Positions 23,755-36,838 of a stretch of 64,000 bases of DNA are shown in pieces. The number at the start of each line of letters is the position of its first letter. The first letter of the stretch is position 1. This DNA is from Pomphorhynchus laevis (Eukaryota; Acanthocephala; Palaeacanthocephala; Echinorhynchida; Pomphorhynchidae): contig WNNJ02003250.1 in assembly GCA_012934845.2 (NCBI GenBank), positions 31,001-95,000 of the forward strand. Reading direction: 5' to 3'. The notes beneath the pieces were generated by a model. That model made no database searches. It was not told where the DNA came from and saw only the letters and a list, made by a program, of their open reading frames with translations. The translations under genes were made by a program, and so were the position numbers.

Positions 23755-23920
23755 TACTCTTTTACTCATATTCCTCAATCAAACATTGAAGTCAAGTACA
23801 TGTCAATGATGTATTTCCTCTGATGCAATGTGATTATCTAGAGTCATATCTTATTCTTACATATAGTATATTATTTACTATCTATTCAAAAATTTTCACA
23901 TCAAAATATGATGGAGAAAT
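23755..23920 (-). mobile_element. Small Penelope-like 3'-end fragment (fossil)
   Basis: TGATGTATTTCCTCTGATG, followed by the ATCTTATTCTTACATATAGTA and TTCAAAAATTTTC region, aligns with the part of the family around the end of the RT frame. Heavily diverged. Confidence 0.45.
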
Positions 23921-26900
23921 TACCATCATATTACTGGTCTGCCATTATTGACACATGGGTATAAGGTTGATTGTATGTGAATTACTAATTGGAAGGCAAT
24001 GTAATTCTGCTATCTTTACTTGTATTTTACTAATATAAATGATAAATTGATTTATAATAAAATACTTTTTACAAATGTTATCTCTAGAAATTGCTACACA
24101 ATTATTTTAAATAGTTAAAAAATGCTGTTACTAAGCATTTTTTGTTATTTGAAATGCTCTATTATAATGCTAATATTTTCCTTTAGGTTCAAACTTCACT
24201 AAAGAAAAATGCAGATCTGATCACTCAAGGTCATCAAAATGTTCATAAACATCCATATATGTTCATAAACATATATATATATATCTATATCAATGCAAAT
24301 GTAATTCCTGCATTAAGACCAAGTAATTATGTTTTTTCGAAGTAAGATTATTCTTTAAAAACAGATATAAATGATGCAAACAAGCGTATTTATTTAATAT
24401 AAAATAGTCTGAACAACTTACGTTTAATTTGAAGTTTGCATATTTTCTTGATTAACATCTGATCATTTTTTATATTTTTGAAATTACCGTAATAGTATAT
24501 AAATGTTAAAAATAAATTTATTTTCATTACACAAACCTTTCTGTGCGTATCCTTTTTTAACTTAATTTTACATGGTTAGCGCAACATTCTCTATCAAACA
24601 AAAGACAACACCGATATCACTAATTTTATTGTTTTTTATTTACACGCAATTCCTTTTGCCTATTGATTTACATAAGTATATGAAGAAACGCGTGGGGAAC
24701 TTGTTTTGTGAATTTATTCTCTCTCGATAATTTATGAAAGGCAAACTAAGCCTTTTCTTTCAGGAAAACAACCTGTGCTTATTGCTTGCACTCAGTAGAG
24801 CAGTAAAAAACAGAAAAGTTAAGAACAAGACAAGGAAGATAATTTGAATTTTCTTATCTAAAATATATTTATAATTATAATTTAATAAATTAAACATATT
24901 TCGTCATCATATAAAAAGACAAATAAAAGTCCTGCTGAGATAATATAGAATCTTTTTAAACGAAATACAATTAAAATTTATGACATGAGTTTCTTGAATT
25001 TCTATTATATATAAGGATGGTAAGTGAATACCAACTGCGGTTCACTTAGCTTCCGAGTGTTTAACATAAGGTTTACGAACTCTTAAAAATATGCAGGAGC
25101 ACATAATTTTACTGTTAAGGAATTTTCACGATATTTTACATTTGTGTCTGTTATTTAAAGCAAATCTTAAGTACGTTCAAAAACAATTATTTTGAAATGA
25201 AAATAATAGTATACTCAGTACATTTAAACCGCTATAATATTGTAATATTATAATCGTAAGCCACGCACACTAAAAAATCCTCACTACTTAAAAATAATTG
25301 ATGTTGATCGATTTTTTAAATTTGGAATCTTGGGCATGAATCCCATCACATAATTTTTTAATATATAATGCTTCTTAAACATTTATTTTATTGTTTTACG
25401 TATATTTTTATATTTTAATTATAATTGTATAAAAGTTATTTTATCATAATACATCAAGTATTAGAAGAAAAATGAATACATATAATTTAGATTGAATCAT
25501 TTGCTATAATAAATTGTATTCGTCATTGTTAAGTTATAAAAACATATAGTGTGAATGTAGAAATAATAGTTACGTGATAGCACGTACATTTAAATATTGT
25601 TCATTTATTTTAAAACATGTCGATATACATATCTAGCTTATTAAATAATTTAATTAATTAAATTTAATTTAATTAATTAAATTTAATTTAATTAATTAAA
25701 TTTAATTGTACATGTTTAACAATGTCTACAGGATATTGTACAATTTATCGACATTGATGTATTTGAATAAAATGATCAAACTAAGACAAAGCTTTTATTA
25801 AATATAATATTATATAAAATGTTTGTATTAAGTTTATGGCTTGTTAATTGAATATGTAAGCTTTTGATAGCGAAAGAAAGGTACTTTCAAAACGAAATCC
25901 GTTTATTCACGGTTTCTTCATCGGTGATTTATATTCTATACTACTGGATGTAATGAGAATACCAAACTGCTCAAACTATGAAGAGGAAATCACTCACTGT
26001 TGAGTACTCAACCCAATATATGCATTCAGAAGGCAATTAATTGAATCTCAAATTTCATAAAAATCTAATGAAACTTCGTTCATGTTTAGCGCATTCAAAT
26101 CTACGAGTTTGCCTTTTTCATTTTATGTAATAAAGTAATTAGGATTTAAAATATAAATAGTTACGCTTTATACATTTTTAAAAAATTCTAGGTTAAACTA
26201 CTATAATACTAAAATAATACTCTTCACTAATATAATACTTACGCTTTACATAAATTTAAAAAAAAATATTCAGGTTTAACTAATATAAATGAAACGTTAG
26301 AAAGACGCCTAATCTAACTAAAATTTAAACATCAAATACATTTAAATACATGGATAAAATTGGATAAATAGTTGCTTTAAATAGTTTGTTACATCAAAAT
26401 TATTTTAAATTAGAAACATGCATATTGCGAATAGTAAAGTGAGTTTCAATGAGATGAGATATGGAATATCCCTGTAATGCTAACTTTATTTTAATATTCA
26501 TATAATCAGAATTTATGTAAAATTACTTAACATCATAGATCAAATATATGCAAATTTTTAAAATATATGTATTGGTATGTGTGGAATATAAGTGTTGTAA
26601 TTTGCATTTGATAAACAACAAAATTTATCTATATAAGATGTTAATAAAGAAATAATAACGAAAGTGTATATCTTCTGTAATATGAATATTATAATCACTT
26701 CAATCAAAACAATATAAACTTTTATTATATACAGGACATATCCAAATTTACAATAAATAAATAAGCATTTATGTACACCAAACAATATTGAGTATTATAT
26801 TGAGCTATTTTGAATGAAGAATGATGTTTTACTAATAAGAAATTATTTAAATAATTTAACCAATACGTATATTTAACTTGGTATTACAAAGATAAATCTA

Positions 26901-27180
26901 AACTTAACATTATTAGATATAAAATTCATAAACATCATATTTATCAAAGTTGACAACTTTAAAAGGTGTTAGATTTTATCGGTTGATAATATCAACGTTA
27001 TATATATTCTAATATATTATTATATATAATATATTATATTATAATATGATATATTATTAGATTATAATATTATAATAATAATATATTATAATATTATAAT
27101 ATATTATATAATATAATATAATATATTATAATATAATTATATATATTCTAATATATATTCTGATATATAAGTTCGATTAC
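23921..27180. other. AT-rich spacer
   Basis: Nothing beyond simple repeats (25,645-25,708; a TATAATATT-rich tract at 27,000-27,170). Confidence 0.5.
25645..25708. repeat. TTAATTAA-rich tandem repeat
   Basis: About three copies of a 22-bp unit of the form AATTAATTAAATTTAATTTA. Confidence 0.8.
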
Positions 27181-27205
27181 AAGTATAGCAGACTTCCTTA
27201 TCACT

Positions 27206-27270
27206 CCGAAACGAGCTGATGGTAGCCGGCAGTACTCATCAGTAGGGTGAACTACCATCAGTCGTTTCGG
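27206..27270. repeat. Hairpin with hammerhead-like pieces
   Basis: CCGAAACGAGCTGATGGTAG (27206-27225) is inverted at 27252-27270 with one base missing. On the minus strand the loop reads CTACTGATGAGTACTGCCGG, the same word form as at 41881-41900. CUGAUGA and CGAAAC are the two conserved hammerhead strands, but here they do not stand in working order with a stem II between them. Confidence 0.6.
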
Positions 27271-27348
27271 ATGCCTTGTGATATATTAAGAAGACATCTC
27301 CGAGAATATATTTAAGAAAATATATTAAATATATAGAATATATTTAAC

Positions 27349-27391
27349 ACAATCGGATTAAAGCTATATATATAGTTTTAAATCCGATTGT
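27349..27391. repeat. Inverted repeat around TATATA
   Basis: ACAATCGGATT and AATCCGATTGT enclose a TA-rich centre. Confidence 0.75.
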
Positions 27392-27664
27392 ATATATATT
27401 GTTGAGACATTGAATTTATTGAATTACAAAATATTTCGACAAATACATAATATTTGGACAATACTTCCAATTTTTGTAAAATCAACTATAAAAAGAATGA
27501 TTTTTGTTTTTCAAAAATCTAAGGACGAAGGCAACATTTGTAGAATAAACAATGCTGTAATTTTTCAATATATATATTTTTTCATTAAAGTTTCATATTT
27601 AATAGTTGTTTTCATATTTTTTCATATTTAATGACTATATTCAATGCATATTTAATGACTGATA

Positions 27665-27770
27665 TCAATCAAATATACTTTGTGTTAAAATAAGATATTA
27701 CTTTAAAAATGGCATTATATCGATAATTACATTATTAGCATGTATTGGCCACGCAACTATGGTGGACTGC
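27665..27770 (+). mobile_element. Small Penelope-like 3'-end fragment, plus orientation (fossil)
   Basis: ACTTTGTGTTAAAATAAGAT, then ACATTATTAGCATGTATTGG, matches the stretch just after the RT stop at 40,628-40,710 (ACTTTGTATTAGAATAAGAT and ACATCATTAGCATGTATTTG). Confidence 0.55.
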
Positions 27771-29316
27771 AACGAACGCAATTACATTTCAAACAATTGC
27801 AATACTTATTACATATCTTCAAACTGTAGTCAGAAAATCTGCTCACTTTCAAATAAAATTAATACAGTGATAGATAAGATGTACTTGTATTATTTTAAAA
27901 TAAAGTAAAACGATCTTGTCTATATTACCTTGTAATCCTAATCGGATTGTAAACGAATTAAAGGGTATTTATTCGTTCCTAGGAGTATTTATGTTAACAT
28001 ACCTTTATTTATTACACAAGGCTTGCTATATAAATTCAATAATGAGGTTGAAATCATTCTTTGTAATGTCATTTAACTGCATGATGTTAATAGAACGCAG
28101 AAATCATTATAAGTGTAGATTTTTAACGAAATTATGCTTTACGCACAATAAGAGAATAAGTAACCTCATAAAACATAGGACAACTGCTCATATGTTTAAT
28201 AATGTGTAACGATATATTTTCTTCGCTTTCATTTTAGCCAAAAGCATAATACAAAAATTATTATATCCCAATAAAATTAATCTATTTAATGGAGGATTAC
28301 ATAATGAAATATTTTGATTACAGGCAAACTACAATATTTTGACATTGTAGATTGCAACACAACGTATTAGAAAATTGTAAAGCTAATTAATGATGACGCA
28401 TAAATTAAATTGACTAGTTTCAGTATACACTCTTGAATTAATTTTTTATAATTAAATAAATTGGAATTCAATAAATATATAATTAAATAAATTAAAATTG
28501 TAATATAAATTTAACTTTATTAATAAATTAACTTATAAAATAAATCAATTATTTTAATTAATACAATTTTAATAAATATAATTTTTTTATAAATTACTAT
28601 CAATTTTATTGTATTAATAGAATTAATATAATTGTAATTAAATAGTAAAATTAATTATTAAATTAATACAACTAATAATTAATTAAATTAATTAAAATAA
28701 TAAGAAATTAAAAGTAATTTAGTATCAAATCCAAACGGTGGTATTTATGTTAATTATACAGACATGAAAAAGATTCTTTATTGAAATCAGACAAATTTTC
28801 AACCGTTACATAATTTTCAAGTCTTGAAAAGAACTAGTTGAAACAGACGTGATAGTCCAAGGTTTTCCGGATGTTAATAAAGAGTTTTAATTTTTTTGTT
28901 AATTACACTATTGTCAAATTTGGAATGTAATTAAATTAAATTAGTAAATAGAATTTTAAAAAAATCATTTAATTGATGAAATGTAATTACGTGAAATTAG
29001 TCATTATTTTAACATAACTGTTTAATACGTATTTTATTCACAATATTTATTATCACAAGTAATTTACATTAAATTTACAGAGGGATTATTTGTAAATTTA
29101 CATTGCGATTCACCATCGTACAAATTTAATATTCAATTGTTAAAACTCAACTTAATAGTGTTTAGCCGACATATATAATTTGATATCGTTACTAGCAAAA
29201 TAATATTGGAGATAGCAGATGATATTGTTAATATTTTGTTATAGATCTGAAAATAATTTAGATTAAGAAAATGCTAAATAATTAGTATTCATATTATACA
29301 TTAGGTAGTTCAATTC
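27771..29316. other. AT-rich spacer with unsupported short frames
   Basis: Short plus-strand frames at 27,759-27,908 (49 codons, four Cys) and 27,916-28,209 (97 codons, first ATG late) have no family or splice support; I do not call them genes. Confidence 0.4.
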
Positions 29317-29325
29317 GAAGAATTA
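29317..29325. repeat. Target-site duplication of LINE B, left
   Basis: GAAGAATTA, identical to 33175-33183. Confidence 0.75.
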
Positions 29326-29353
29326 AGGAATTTCACACAGAAAGAAAAAAATT

Positions 29354-30013
29354 ATGTCAATGGCAATTATCGGAGGATCAAGGCGCTCAATGGAAACAAT
29401 TATTCCTGCTACAGATAAAAAGGTAAGTGGTGTTTCTTCTCAGTTTTTAGTCTCGAGCACGGAGGGAGAACTACCTCCTGTGCCAAAATTGGTAAACCTT
29501 GTTATAGTGAAACTTCTACAACCTTTCGAAAGACAGAACCTTTTTAATAAGTTCCTGAGAGAGTTCACTGTTGCTTTCAAAAGAAGAATTTTATTCAATT
29601 CATTAAGATATTTTGAGTCTGAAGTTCTCATTTCCTTCGGCACCTCAAATATCGCGGCAGCCTATTTGGAATTTTTCGAGAAGAACATAACAGATTACGG
29701 AAGGACAACTTTCAATCCTATTCAGGCTTCTTTAAAAATAAACATTTTTCCGCCCTCCATGTCAGATGAAGATGTAAAGGCTATAGAATCTACTTATAAA
29801 GTACATCATATACGTTCTATCACGGGCAAAAACGGTCTACCTTTACCAATTGCATTTTGCTCAACGTCAGTTGACCAGACTGAATGCCTATCAAACAGTA
29901 CATGTAACCCATTCATGGGGTACAATTTGTCATTCACACTTATAGACTCCGATCACTTGACGTACCCACATTGTAATGAATGTCATCAATGGGGGCATTG
30001 GGCTTCTAATTGA
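29354..30013 (+). pseudogene. LINE B ORF1 (gag-like, zinc knuckle), broken
   Basis: 219 codons from the ATG. The last residues, CNECHQWGHWASN, are the start of a CCHC knuckle (C-x2-C-x4-H-x4-C) in which the final Cys codon is TGA. Reading on in the same frame gives CGVCG and CSNCGGEH, the second and third knuckles typical of I/R1-type ORF1 proteins. Copy A keeps the first knuckle intact, so the stop is a mutation of this copy. The expected role is RNA binding. Confidence 0.8.
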
Positions 30014-32167
30014 GAGTGGACCCGGACATGTGGGGTCTGCGGATTATCTGATGTTCATTCGTGGAAGTGTGTATTGCCTCCTCATTGTTCTAACTGCGGC
30101 GGTGAACATCATTTTTAGTCCAGAAAATGTAGCTACTTTAAAGACTACAAGAAGCGGCATTGTGGATTACCCTGCAAGACGGCCAACTTCGCTGATGCCT
30201 GCTCAGCCAATAGATCTACTAATATTACAATGACAAACCCATATATCATTAAGCTTATATATGCTATGCCCTAGGCAAATATGAACGAGTTGCGAACTTT
30301 AATTCAATACCTTGTGGCTATGTTTGAAGAGTTACGTTCTCCTATAACGACGAATATTACGACGTACTCAAAGAAAGTCCCGTCTTCAAAAAAAGGAAAT
30401 GCTTCTAAACAGATTCTGGGCTTTTTAAAGTTGGCCAAGAAGAATAATGGTTGGTAAGTAGCGACAGCCTCCATGGAAATAAGATAAAGCCGGTGGGCAA
30501 ATGACTTCTTCTAGTTTGGCCGGTTGTGGGAAGGGCATCCTTCCCACCTCTGGTCTAGGCTAGAAGGTGAATTCCACTCCAGCTGACGTACACAATTGGA
30601 AGTAATCAAGGGACTTTTTCACTGAATATTCTTCAGTGGAATCTGGGAGGTGCTTCCGCCCTTAGGCTTCTATCTGGTAGAAATGCAGAATGTTATAGTC
30701 TTTCAGGAGACGCGGTCTATCCGTCTCCCCAGGACATTACTTGATTTATCCCTAAGAACATTTACACCCAATTTACTTCATACACAACCCCTCGTCACTC
30801 CTCTTTATATCAAGGTCTTGTAACCCTACATAAATGCTCCTTAAGATCATCCATCCTTTCAAACTATTCCTGTTCAGCCCTGTCTTGTTTAGCTATATCA
30901 CTTTGTAAGAACGGGGAACGTATCAGTATAGCCAATATCTATATTAGGCCAGGGAAAATTCACAAAAACGATCTCATGGACCGTATTTTAGGTAGTGGCT
31001 ATGACATGTTACTTGGTGACTTCAACAACAGAACTGGTTGTTAGATTAATGCAGCACTCCGCAGAGCCAGGAACGACTACCTTATTCATAAACCACCGTC
31101 CCCACCTTTTATTGCTCAACAACTAATTCTCTCCTCGACATATTACTGCTTCATAAGATGTGGTTGTTGAAACCCATCTGTACTGAAGAGTCGCGCTAAA
31201 ACCAGACCACCTATCATGACCTAATTCGTTCGCGGATGGAAGAAGATACGTTGCTTAGAAGGAGGTTTCACTTTGACCCAATCAGAGTGGCTTTCTTTCA
31301 GGCAGCTATCCAACTCTTCCTCATAATTGGTAATGAGAGTTTGACCGAATATAATTCGTACCTCTCATCGCAAGCTACCGCGTTTCTTTAGACTACTTAT
31401 AAAGGTCATATATACAATACTACTCCAACAAAACTCAAGTACTAGCTAAAATGATACACCTCCCAAATCTCTCTGTTTCTGCCAAATAGGTTATCTTGAA
31501 TGAATATTAAAGCACTAGATACATGTTTTAGTTGAGTATGGATAAGGCGAGCATTTCTTGCCTTAACTCTTCTCAGTCTTCCTTTTAGAAGATATTTAAG
31601 AGGGAGAAGTTTGTATGCTGGAAGGAGAGAGCATTGGGTTGGATCAGTAGCATAGGCCTTGACAAAGTTTTAGAGGAGTCAATATCCCATACATAAGTAT
31701 GGAACCACTCTATCTCTCTAACCAATCCCGCCTTTGGGCGACTTCAGGAGCAGGGACTTATCTGTCACAGATATCCGAAACTCCTATGAGCCACTTCCAG
31801 ACACCTCTAAATATCACACGCCACTCTCCACTTGGGTCTGTCAGCTTTTGACAGCCAGTCAGAGAAAGGAGGTCGCCATCACTATGCTACTAGCCTCCTC
31901 GTCCGATGCTGTTGGCATTAATATCAGCCATCGTGTCTTTATCCCAAAAACAAAATCGATTTAATGTCCTAAAGATCTGTGTCCTATCTCGATTCAAAAC
32001 TCCCTCATCTCCATTTACGAAAAAGCGCTTGCGCGTAAAATCCGCGACCATCTATGTAGGCGAAATTATATCCCACCAGGTTTTCATGGGTAGGTAAAAG
32101 ATCGCTCGTCCATACAGCAATAGGTGGAGTATACCAGTTTTGTCAAGCCAATAGTCATCAGCTTGCT

Positions 32168-32560
32168 GTGACTGTTTTTCTTGACTTTTCTGCTGCATTT
32201 AACCGCATTTTTATTCCTTTTGTTATTTCTTCTTTCAGGTCCTTTGGGTTACATGAAAGAATTGTTTACAGGGTGGAAATATTGTTATATATCAAGCGAT
32301 TCTCCTATGAAAACGACCCTGATGCACGTCAGTTCTACCCTATTACAGGTGGGCCTCAAAGTTCCCCACTTTCTCTAATCTTGTATCTTGCTGCCTCTAT
32401 TGAACTTTACAAAAACTTAAAACGCCACCGACATCTAGTGGTATACGCTAATGATAACACAGCCCTATTCTCTGAACGCAGTTGCAAAGATGTAATCTCT
32501 GACATCAGCTGTTTCTTTTTAAGATTAAAAGATCAGTTACCCATATTCAATCTTATTTGA
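32168..32560 (+). pseudogene. LINE B reverse transcriptase remnant
   Basis: Contains FLDFSAAFNRIFIPFVISS (motif A region) and VVYANDNTALFSERSC, where motif C reads YAND instead of YADD, so the catalytic pair is lost. Downstream, LDRLKHILKRAMWALKRA resembles the conserved segment after the RT in I/R1-like elements. Dead copy. Confidence 0.8.
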
Positions 32561-33174
32561 AACTCCTCCAAATCGCAGGTGGTTGTCTTTAATTGCGCTC
32601 CTGCGAAAAAGACAAAATAAAAAGACTAGCACTCTCAGCTCTTTCTTCCATATTGACTAATATACAACTCCTTATCTTCACAAATCGAGTAAAATACATG
32701 GGTTCACCGTTAGGGTGAACTGGTCAACAAAAGCTGACCTAGATAGACTCAAACATATCCTGAAGAGAGCTATGTGGGCCCTGAAACGGGCTTCGCATAT
32801 GTCATTGAATGGGAAAACTCAAGTGCGCCTCTGGGGTACTTGAGCTATCTCAGGATTAGTCGTCTTTTCAAGAGCACGTCTCTCGGAGCAAAGACTAAGG
32901 TTTCTCAAGCTCCTCATCTCGCGAATAACGAGCATAGTCAGCCTCGATTGGACTATTCGAAGGGGGGGGTGAAAAATCCTGGGTGGTTTAGTAGGAGAGC
33001 AGCGTGTTGGATTGGCTGGAGGGCTCAGATTCCGCTGGACATAAGGGCGTGACAATATCGTGAAGAATAAACATTTTGATTTCCTTATCGATCTTGAACT
33101 GTTGTTTTTTAACTGTATTTTTAATTATTTTTAGTGGTTGTTAACTTATTTATTTAAGAAATTCCTTATTATTT

Positions 33175-33183
33175 GAAGAATTA
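33175..33183. repeat. Target-site duplication of LINE B, right
   Basis: GAAGAATTA, identical to 29317-29325. Confidence 0.75.
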
Positions 33184-33617
33184 CACAATTCATTTCATCG
33201 TGTCCCAGATATAACTTCCAAAACTTACTGCAAATCAAATATTTAATTAAAATTTTCTACCTGGTCCTATAAATTCCCATAAAATACAGTATATCAAATT
33301 TTATGTAACAACTTTTATGCTTCGATCCTTGACAATATGCTCTAAAATACTAAGCTTTTTTGCTTATAGGAATTTGATCATCAGTAAGCTGATTTATTGT
33401 TATTTGCCAAATTTATTGTTATTTGCCAAATTCAGCAAGCTGGCAAAGCTGTGAAATGAGCCTTTCACGCATTGCATAGTGACACCAAGATCAATATCAA
33501 ATTGAAAATTTTGGATTTAATCTTTATTTGTCAAATACAAATCTTATATTGATCATCTGTCCAACACCTTAAATCAGAAAAATATTTGACTACCAAATAC
33601 ATAATAAACCCACCACT
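33184..33617. other. AT-rich spacer
   Basis: Only a small duplication of TTATTGTTATTTGCCAAA near 33,400-33,430. Confidence 0.5.
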
Positions 33618-33644
33618 GTGTATAGGCTCACATTATATTTCAAA

Positions 33645-33806
33645 TATAATGCAAAGTATACATTGCAGTCAATCGCCGGACGAACATCGATGAGAACGGG
33701 AACGGATTACTCCGAATGTATCAGAAACGTCCGATGTCGAATGGTCATCACTCTAGCTAAAGCCATATATATGTCTTTGAGACCGGTACCAAGCGCGAAC
33801 TCGTGA
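33645..33806 (+). pseudogene. Second remnant of the nuclease-like mobile-element protein
   Basis: TDYSECIRNVRCRMVITLAK, then AIYMSLR, resembles the extreme C-terminus of the domain at 17405-17836 (TYSELIKYVRTKLSMLIVKA). It is preceded by a short basic stretch only, so this is a terminal stub. Confidence 0.4.
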
Positions 33807-33815
33807 TTTCAAATC

Positions 33816-35540
33816 AGGGACATTGAACAATGTATAAAAAATAAAAAAAAATTTATATTGAGGCCCATTTGAGGGAACCCAAATTGTATTGTTGTTGGTA
33901 TAATAAAAAAGTTTTGTTTCCAAAAAATAAAAGCCAGCTTGTTAAGAGAAATACGAATACTGTAAGCTGATATATGTTAAACAAACAAAGCGACCGCTTA
34001 ACATTCGAACCAAGAAGAACATGTATATTGGATTATGCCAAATAAAAAATTACACTATTGATTTTGAACACATATCTTTATTTAATGAGAAGAGTATTCA
34101 AATACGTATATTTGCTTAATATTCGAGTATCGTTCTATTAATAAAGATGGAAAAAGAATGCAAGACAATTAAGTAATCTACATAACGGGAATGCAATCAT
34201 ATTCGGTGTATTAATTTTATCATTTTGTAGTGATTGTATATATATAGAGAGAGTATTCTTTGCAAGTTTTTACAGATGCTAGCCAGTTTATCCGAAATAC
34301 CAAAAATTTTAATTCATTTCCGCTGTGGGTATAATAATATCATTTACATATAAGCAGTATGTAATCGCATACTTGGTTTAATTACTGAAAATACGTTTAA
34401 AGTTTTATTTTATTGCAAAGTAAAATAAAACCATGCACATACACAAAACCATGTTTATATGTCTTTCTATTATGATATTAATTTTAATAATAAAGGATAT
34501 ACTTCAAATTATTTTAGAGCCTGTATGTGTTATCTTTATTTTCCACAAGACAATATTTTTATATCTTGATTATAGTCAAACTTTTGACATTGATAATTTC
34601 TGGGCATTCATTGCTAAGCTAATGAATGATGCTAAAATTAAACAATGCTTAGTTTTAGAATACACGCTTCAATTAAAATGAATCTATATGCTAATTATGT
34701 AATTTTAATTAATTAATAATTAATAAATTGATTAATTAAATTAATCAATTTAAATTAAATAATAAATTAAATAATTAAATTAAATAATTTAAACACTTAT
34801 AATACGTGCAGAAATTTATAAATAAATATAATTAATGCGTATCACGATTTTTATGTTACTGTTCAATTGTGTTATTACTCGGTGAAATTATTACCTAGCA
34901 ATTGAGAACGTTCTAATTTCTAGGTATATCAGTGAGCTAAAATTGAATGTGTCAAACTCACGTAGTATGTTATACTTAATAAGGCAGCCAATATGGATGT
35001 TATTTTTTTTCAATCAAAAATCAGCATAAGCAAAAATGCTACCTTCGTTGCTAAGATGTAAATATTTTTTGATCACAAACTTATTAGAGAAAAATAAATA
35101 ATAGCTGTACCGTAAATATTTGTCTAAATATTCAGCTATTAAGTTGTCTTTATTTGCTGTGCATTTTTATTTGCCCTTTTAGAAACTTTACTTTAATACA
35201 GGGTGAATAGTATACTAATAAGATAAGGTATAATTTATTAAACACGAATTAAAGCGCTTTTATCTGCATTCGCTAAAGTGAACTTGTACATTCAGAAATT
35301 TACATCGTTTGTTATTTCTGAGAGAATATATTTTCCGTTTAATAAATGTAAATATAATAATATATCTCTGAACCATACTTTGCAGTTTATGTTAATTGTA
35401 ATTAATGCTTCTGTTCAATAAGATAGATAAATGTATAGGCAAATGGGATTTATTATGTAAAGTCGAAAATCAATCAAGCTTGAGTGATTTTATTACATTG
35501 GTTTTTGTATTCATTTAAATACTATTTTAATAAGTATATT
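33816..35540. other. AT-rich spacer
   Basis: No supported feature; the 82-codon plus frame at 34433-34681 is AT-driven and unsupported. Confidence 0.5.
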
Positions 35541-35548
35541 ATCTAAAT
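35541..35548. repeat. 8-bp target duplication of hAT MITE, left
   Basis: ATCTAAAT, identical to 35863-35870. Confidence 0.9.
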
Positions 35549-35862
35549 CAGAGATGACCAACACTTTTTGATGAAGCGCCAATTTCCCTTTCAGAGGATA
35601 TCAAATGCACCAATTTTTTGTTGCAAGAAACCACACATTTTTCAATTATTTGCCCTTTTCAATAAAAAATGTTGAAAAATATAACTTTATTTTCGTTAAT
35701 AAGTATAGTCTTTAAACTAACTTTTGGAAATAATCGTAAAATAACTGCAAATATTTATTAATAACTTTATAAAAAAAACATCTCTATTAAAACGATTATG
35801 CGCAATCGTGCATCGTCCAATGCGCCACATGTGGCGCATGCGCCATGAGTTGACCACCTCTG
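35549..35862. mobile_element. hAT-type MITE, 314 bp
   Basis: Ends CAGAGATGACCAAC and, inverted, CAGAGGTGGTCAAC are typical hAT termini. A perfect 8-bp duplication, ATCTAAAT, flanks it at 35541-35548 and 35863-35870, the size hAT transposases make. There is no transposase frame, so it is non-autonomous. Near the right end is the palindrome GCGCCACATGTGGCGC (35822-35837). Confidence 0.92.
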
Positions 35863-35870
35863 ATCTAAAT
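35863..35870. repeat. 8-bp target duplication of hAT MITE, right
   Basis: ATCTAAAT, identical to 35541-35548. Confidence 0.9.
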
Positions 35871-36417
35871 TGTCATAAGTATATCTCAATTCAATGCACA
35901 GAGTGTATGTGGCCAAAAATAAAGTTACTGTACAATTTCCCCCTGAACGTGAATAAGTTCATATTATATAATACTAAAATTATTACAACAAGGTTATAAC
36001 AATCAGATCAGATAACTGAATTAAATCAGCTAACTGAGTCTACGTATTGTTATATAATTATAAAATAAACAAAACATAATAATGCTAAATCAAAATTTAA
36101 TAATTAAATAATAAAATTAATAATTGTTTTTAGATTTTCTATAATTTTAATCAAGTTAAAAAATAAAAATAAAAAATAAAATTTAAAATAAACGTCATTT
36201 TTATGAATTGACTAATAAATAACAGACGTTGTATCAGAATAAGAATTAGAGGTCATCAGGAGGAACTGCTATGCTTCAGGTTTCGGCCCCTAACCCCTAT
36301 AAATTAGGGTTTCGGCCCCTAATTTATACTAGATTTTATATAGTATAAAATCTACGCATTTTATACTATATATAAATAAAAATAAAGATAAATAATAAAT
36401 AATTATACAAGATTTTA

Positions 36418-36577
36418 TTATGCATATTACTGGAATTATTATAGACTCAAGGAAAAAAGTTTTACTTTGTTAAAAAGCTTTCAATCATTTAGATCCTTTT
36501 CAAGTTGCTTGAAAGGGATCTAAACGATGGACATGATAGATCGTTACTTGAAAACGATGAACTAGTAATATGCATAA
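36418..36577. mobile_element. Fold-back insert 1 inside a Penelope-like 3' end
   Basis: Ends TTATGCATATTACT and AGTAATATGCATAA are perfect 14-bp inverted repeats. Inside is a hairpin, TTTAGATCCTTTTCAAG against CTTGAAAGGGATCTAAA (one mismatch). It splits the unit within an AAGATTTTAT stretch. Confidence 0.65.
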
Positions 36578-36653
36578 TAATCCACCAGACTCAAATGAAA
36601 TTCAAATATATAAGATTTTATGTTATAGACTTGAATTCATGTCTTTCTTACAA

Positions 36654-36838
36654 TTAGTTAATGATGATTTTATGGACATTATATGAAAAAAAAACTTTTT
36701 TTATTCTTGCTAGCTTTCAACACAGTGTCATTTTCAAGAAAAAACAATTGTTTGCTTGAAAGGACACTGTGCGTTGAAAGCTTGAAAGAATAAAGAAAAG
36801 TTTTTTCATATCATGTCTATAAAACCATCATTAACTAA
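36654..36838. mobile_element. Fold-back insert 2, about 185 bp, nearly a full palindrome
   Basis: TTAGTTAATGATGATTTTAT at the left is mirrored by ATAAAACCATCATTAACTAA at the right; pairing continues with indels through GACATTATATGA, CTAGCTTTCAAC and ACAGTGTC. Both fold-backs share AGCTTTCAA, TTTTCAAG and CTTGAAAG words, so they belong to one hairpin MITE family. Confidence 0.7.

Larger units (their letters stand above)
29326..33174 (+). mobile_element. LINE copy B, near full length
   Basis: Same family and order as copy A. ORF1 opens at 29354 with an ATG, an endonuclease start (LQWNLGG) lies near 30,640, and the RT lies near 32,100-32,600. A 9-bp duplication, GAAGAATTA, borders it at 29317-29325 and 33175-33183. 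The length is 3849 bp, one base from copy A. ORF1 stays open for 219 codons, but ORF2 is broken in several places. Nothing here could move by itself. Confidence 0.87.

Noticed and set aside
27759-28209. Cys-containing short frame and a 97-codon frame
   Set aside because: No recognisable domain, weak start context and AT-driven composition; not enough to call a gene.
34433-34681. Hydrophobic 82-codon frame as a membrane protein
   Set aside because: AT-rich sequence readily encodes Ile/Leu/Phe runs; no other support.
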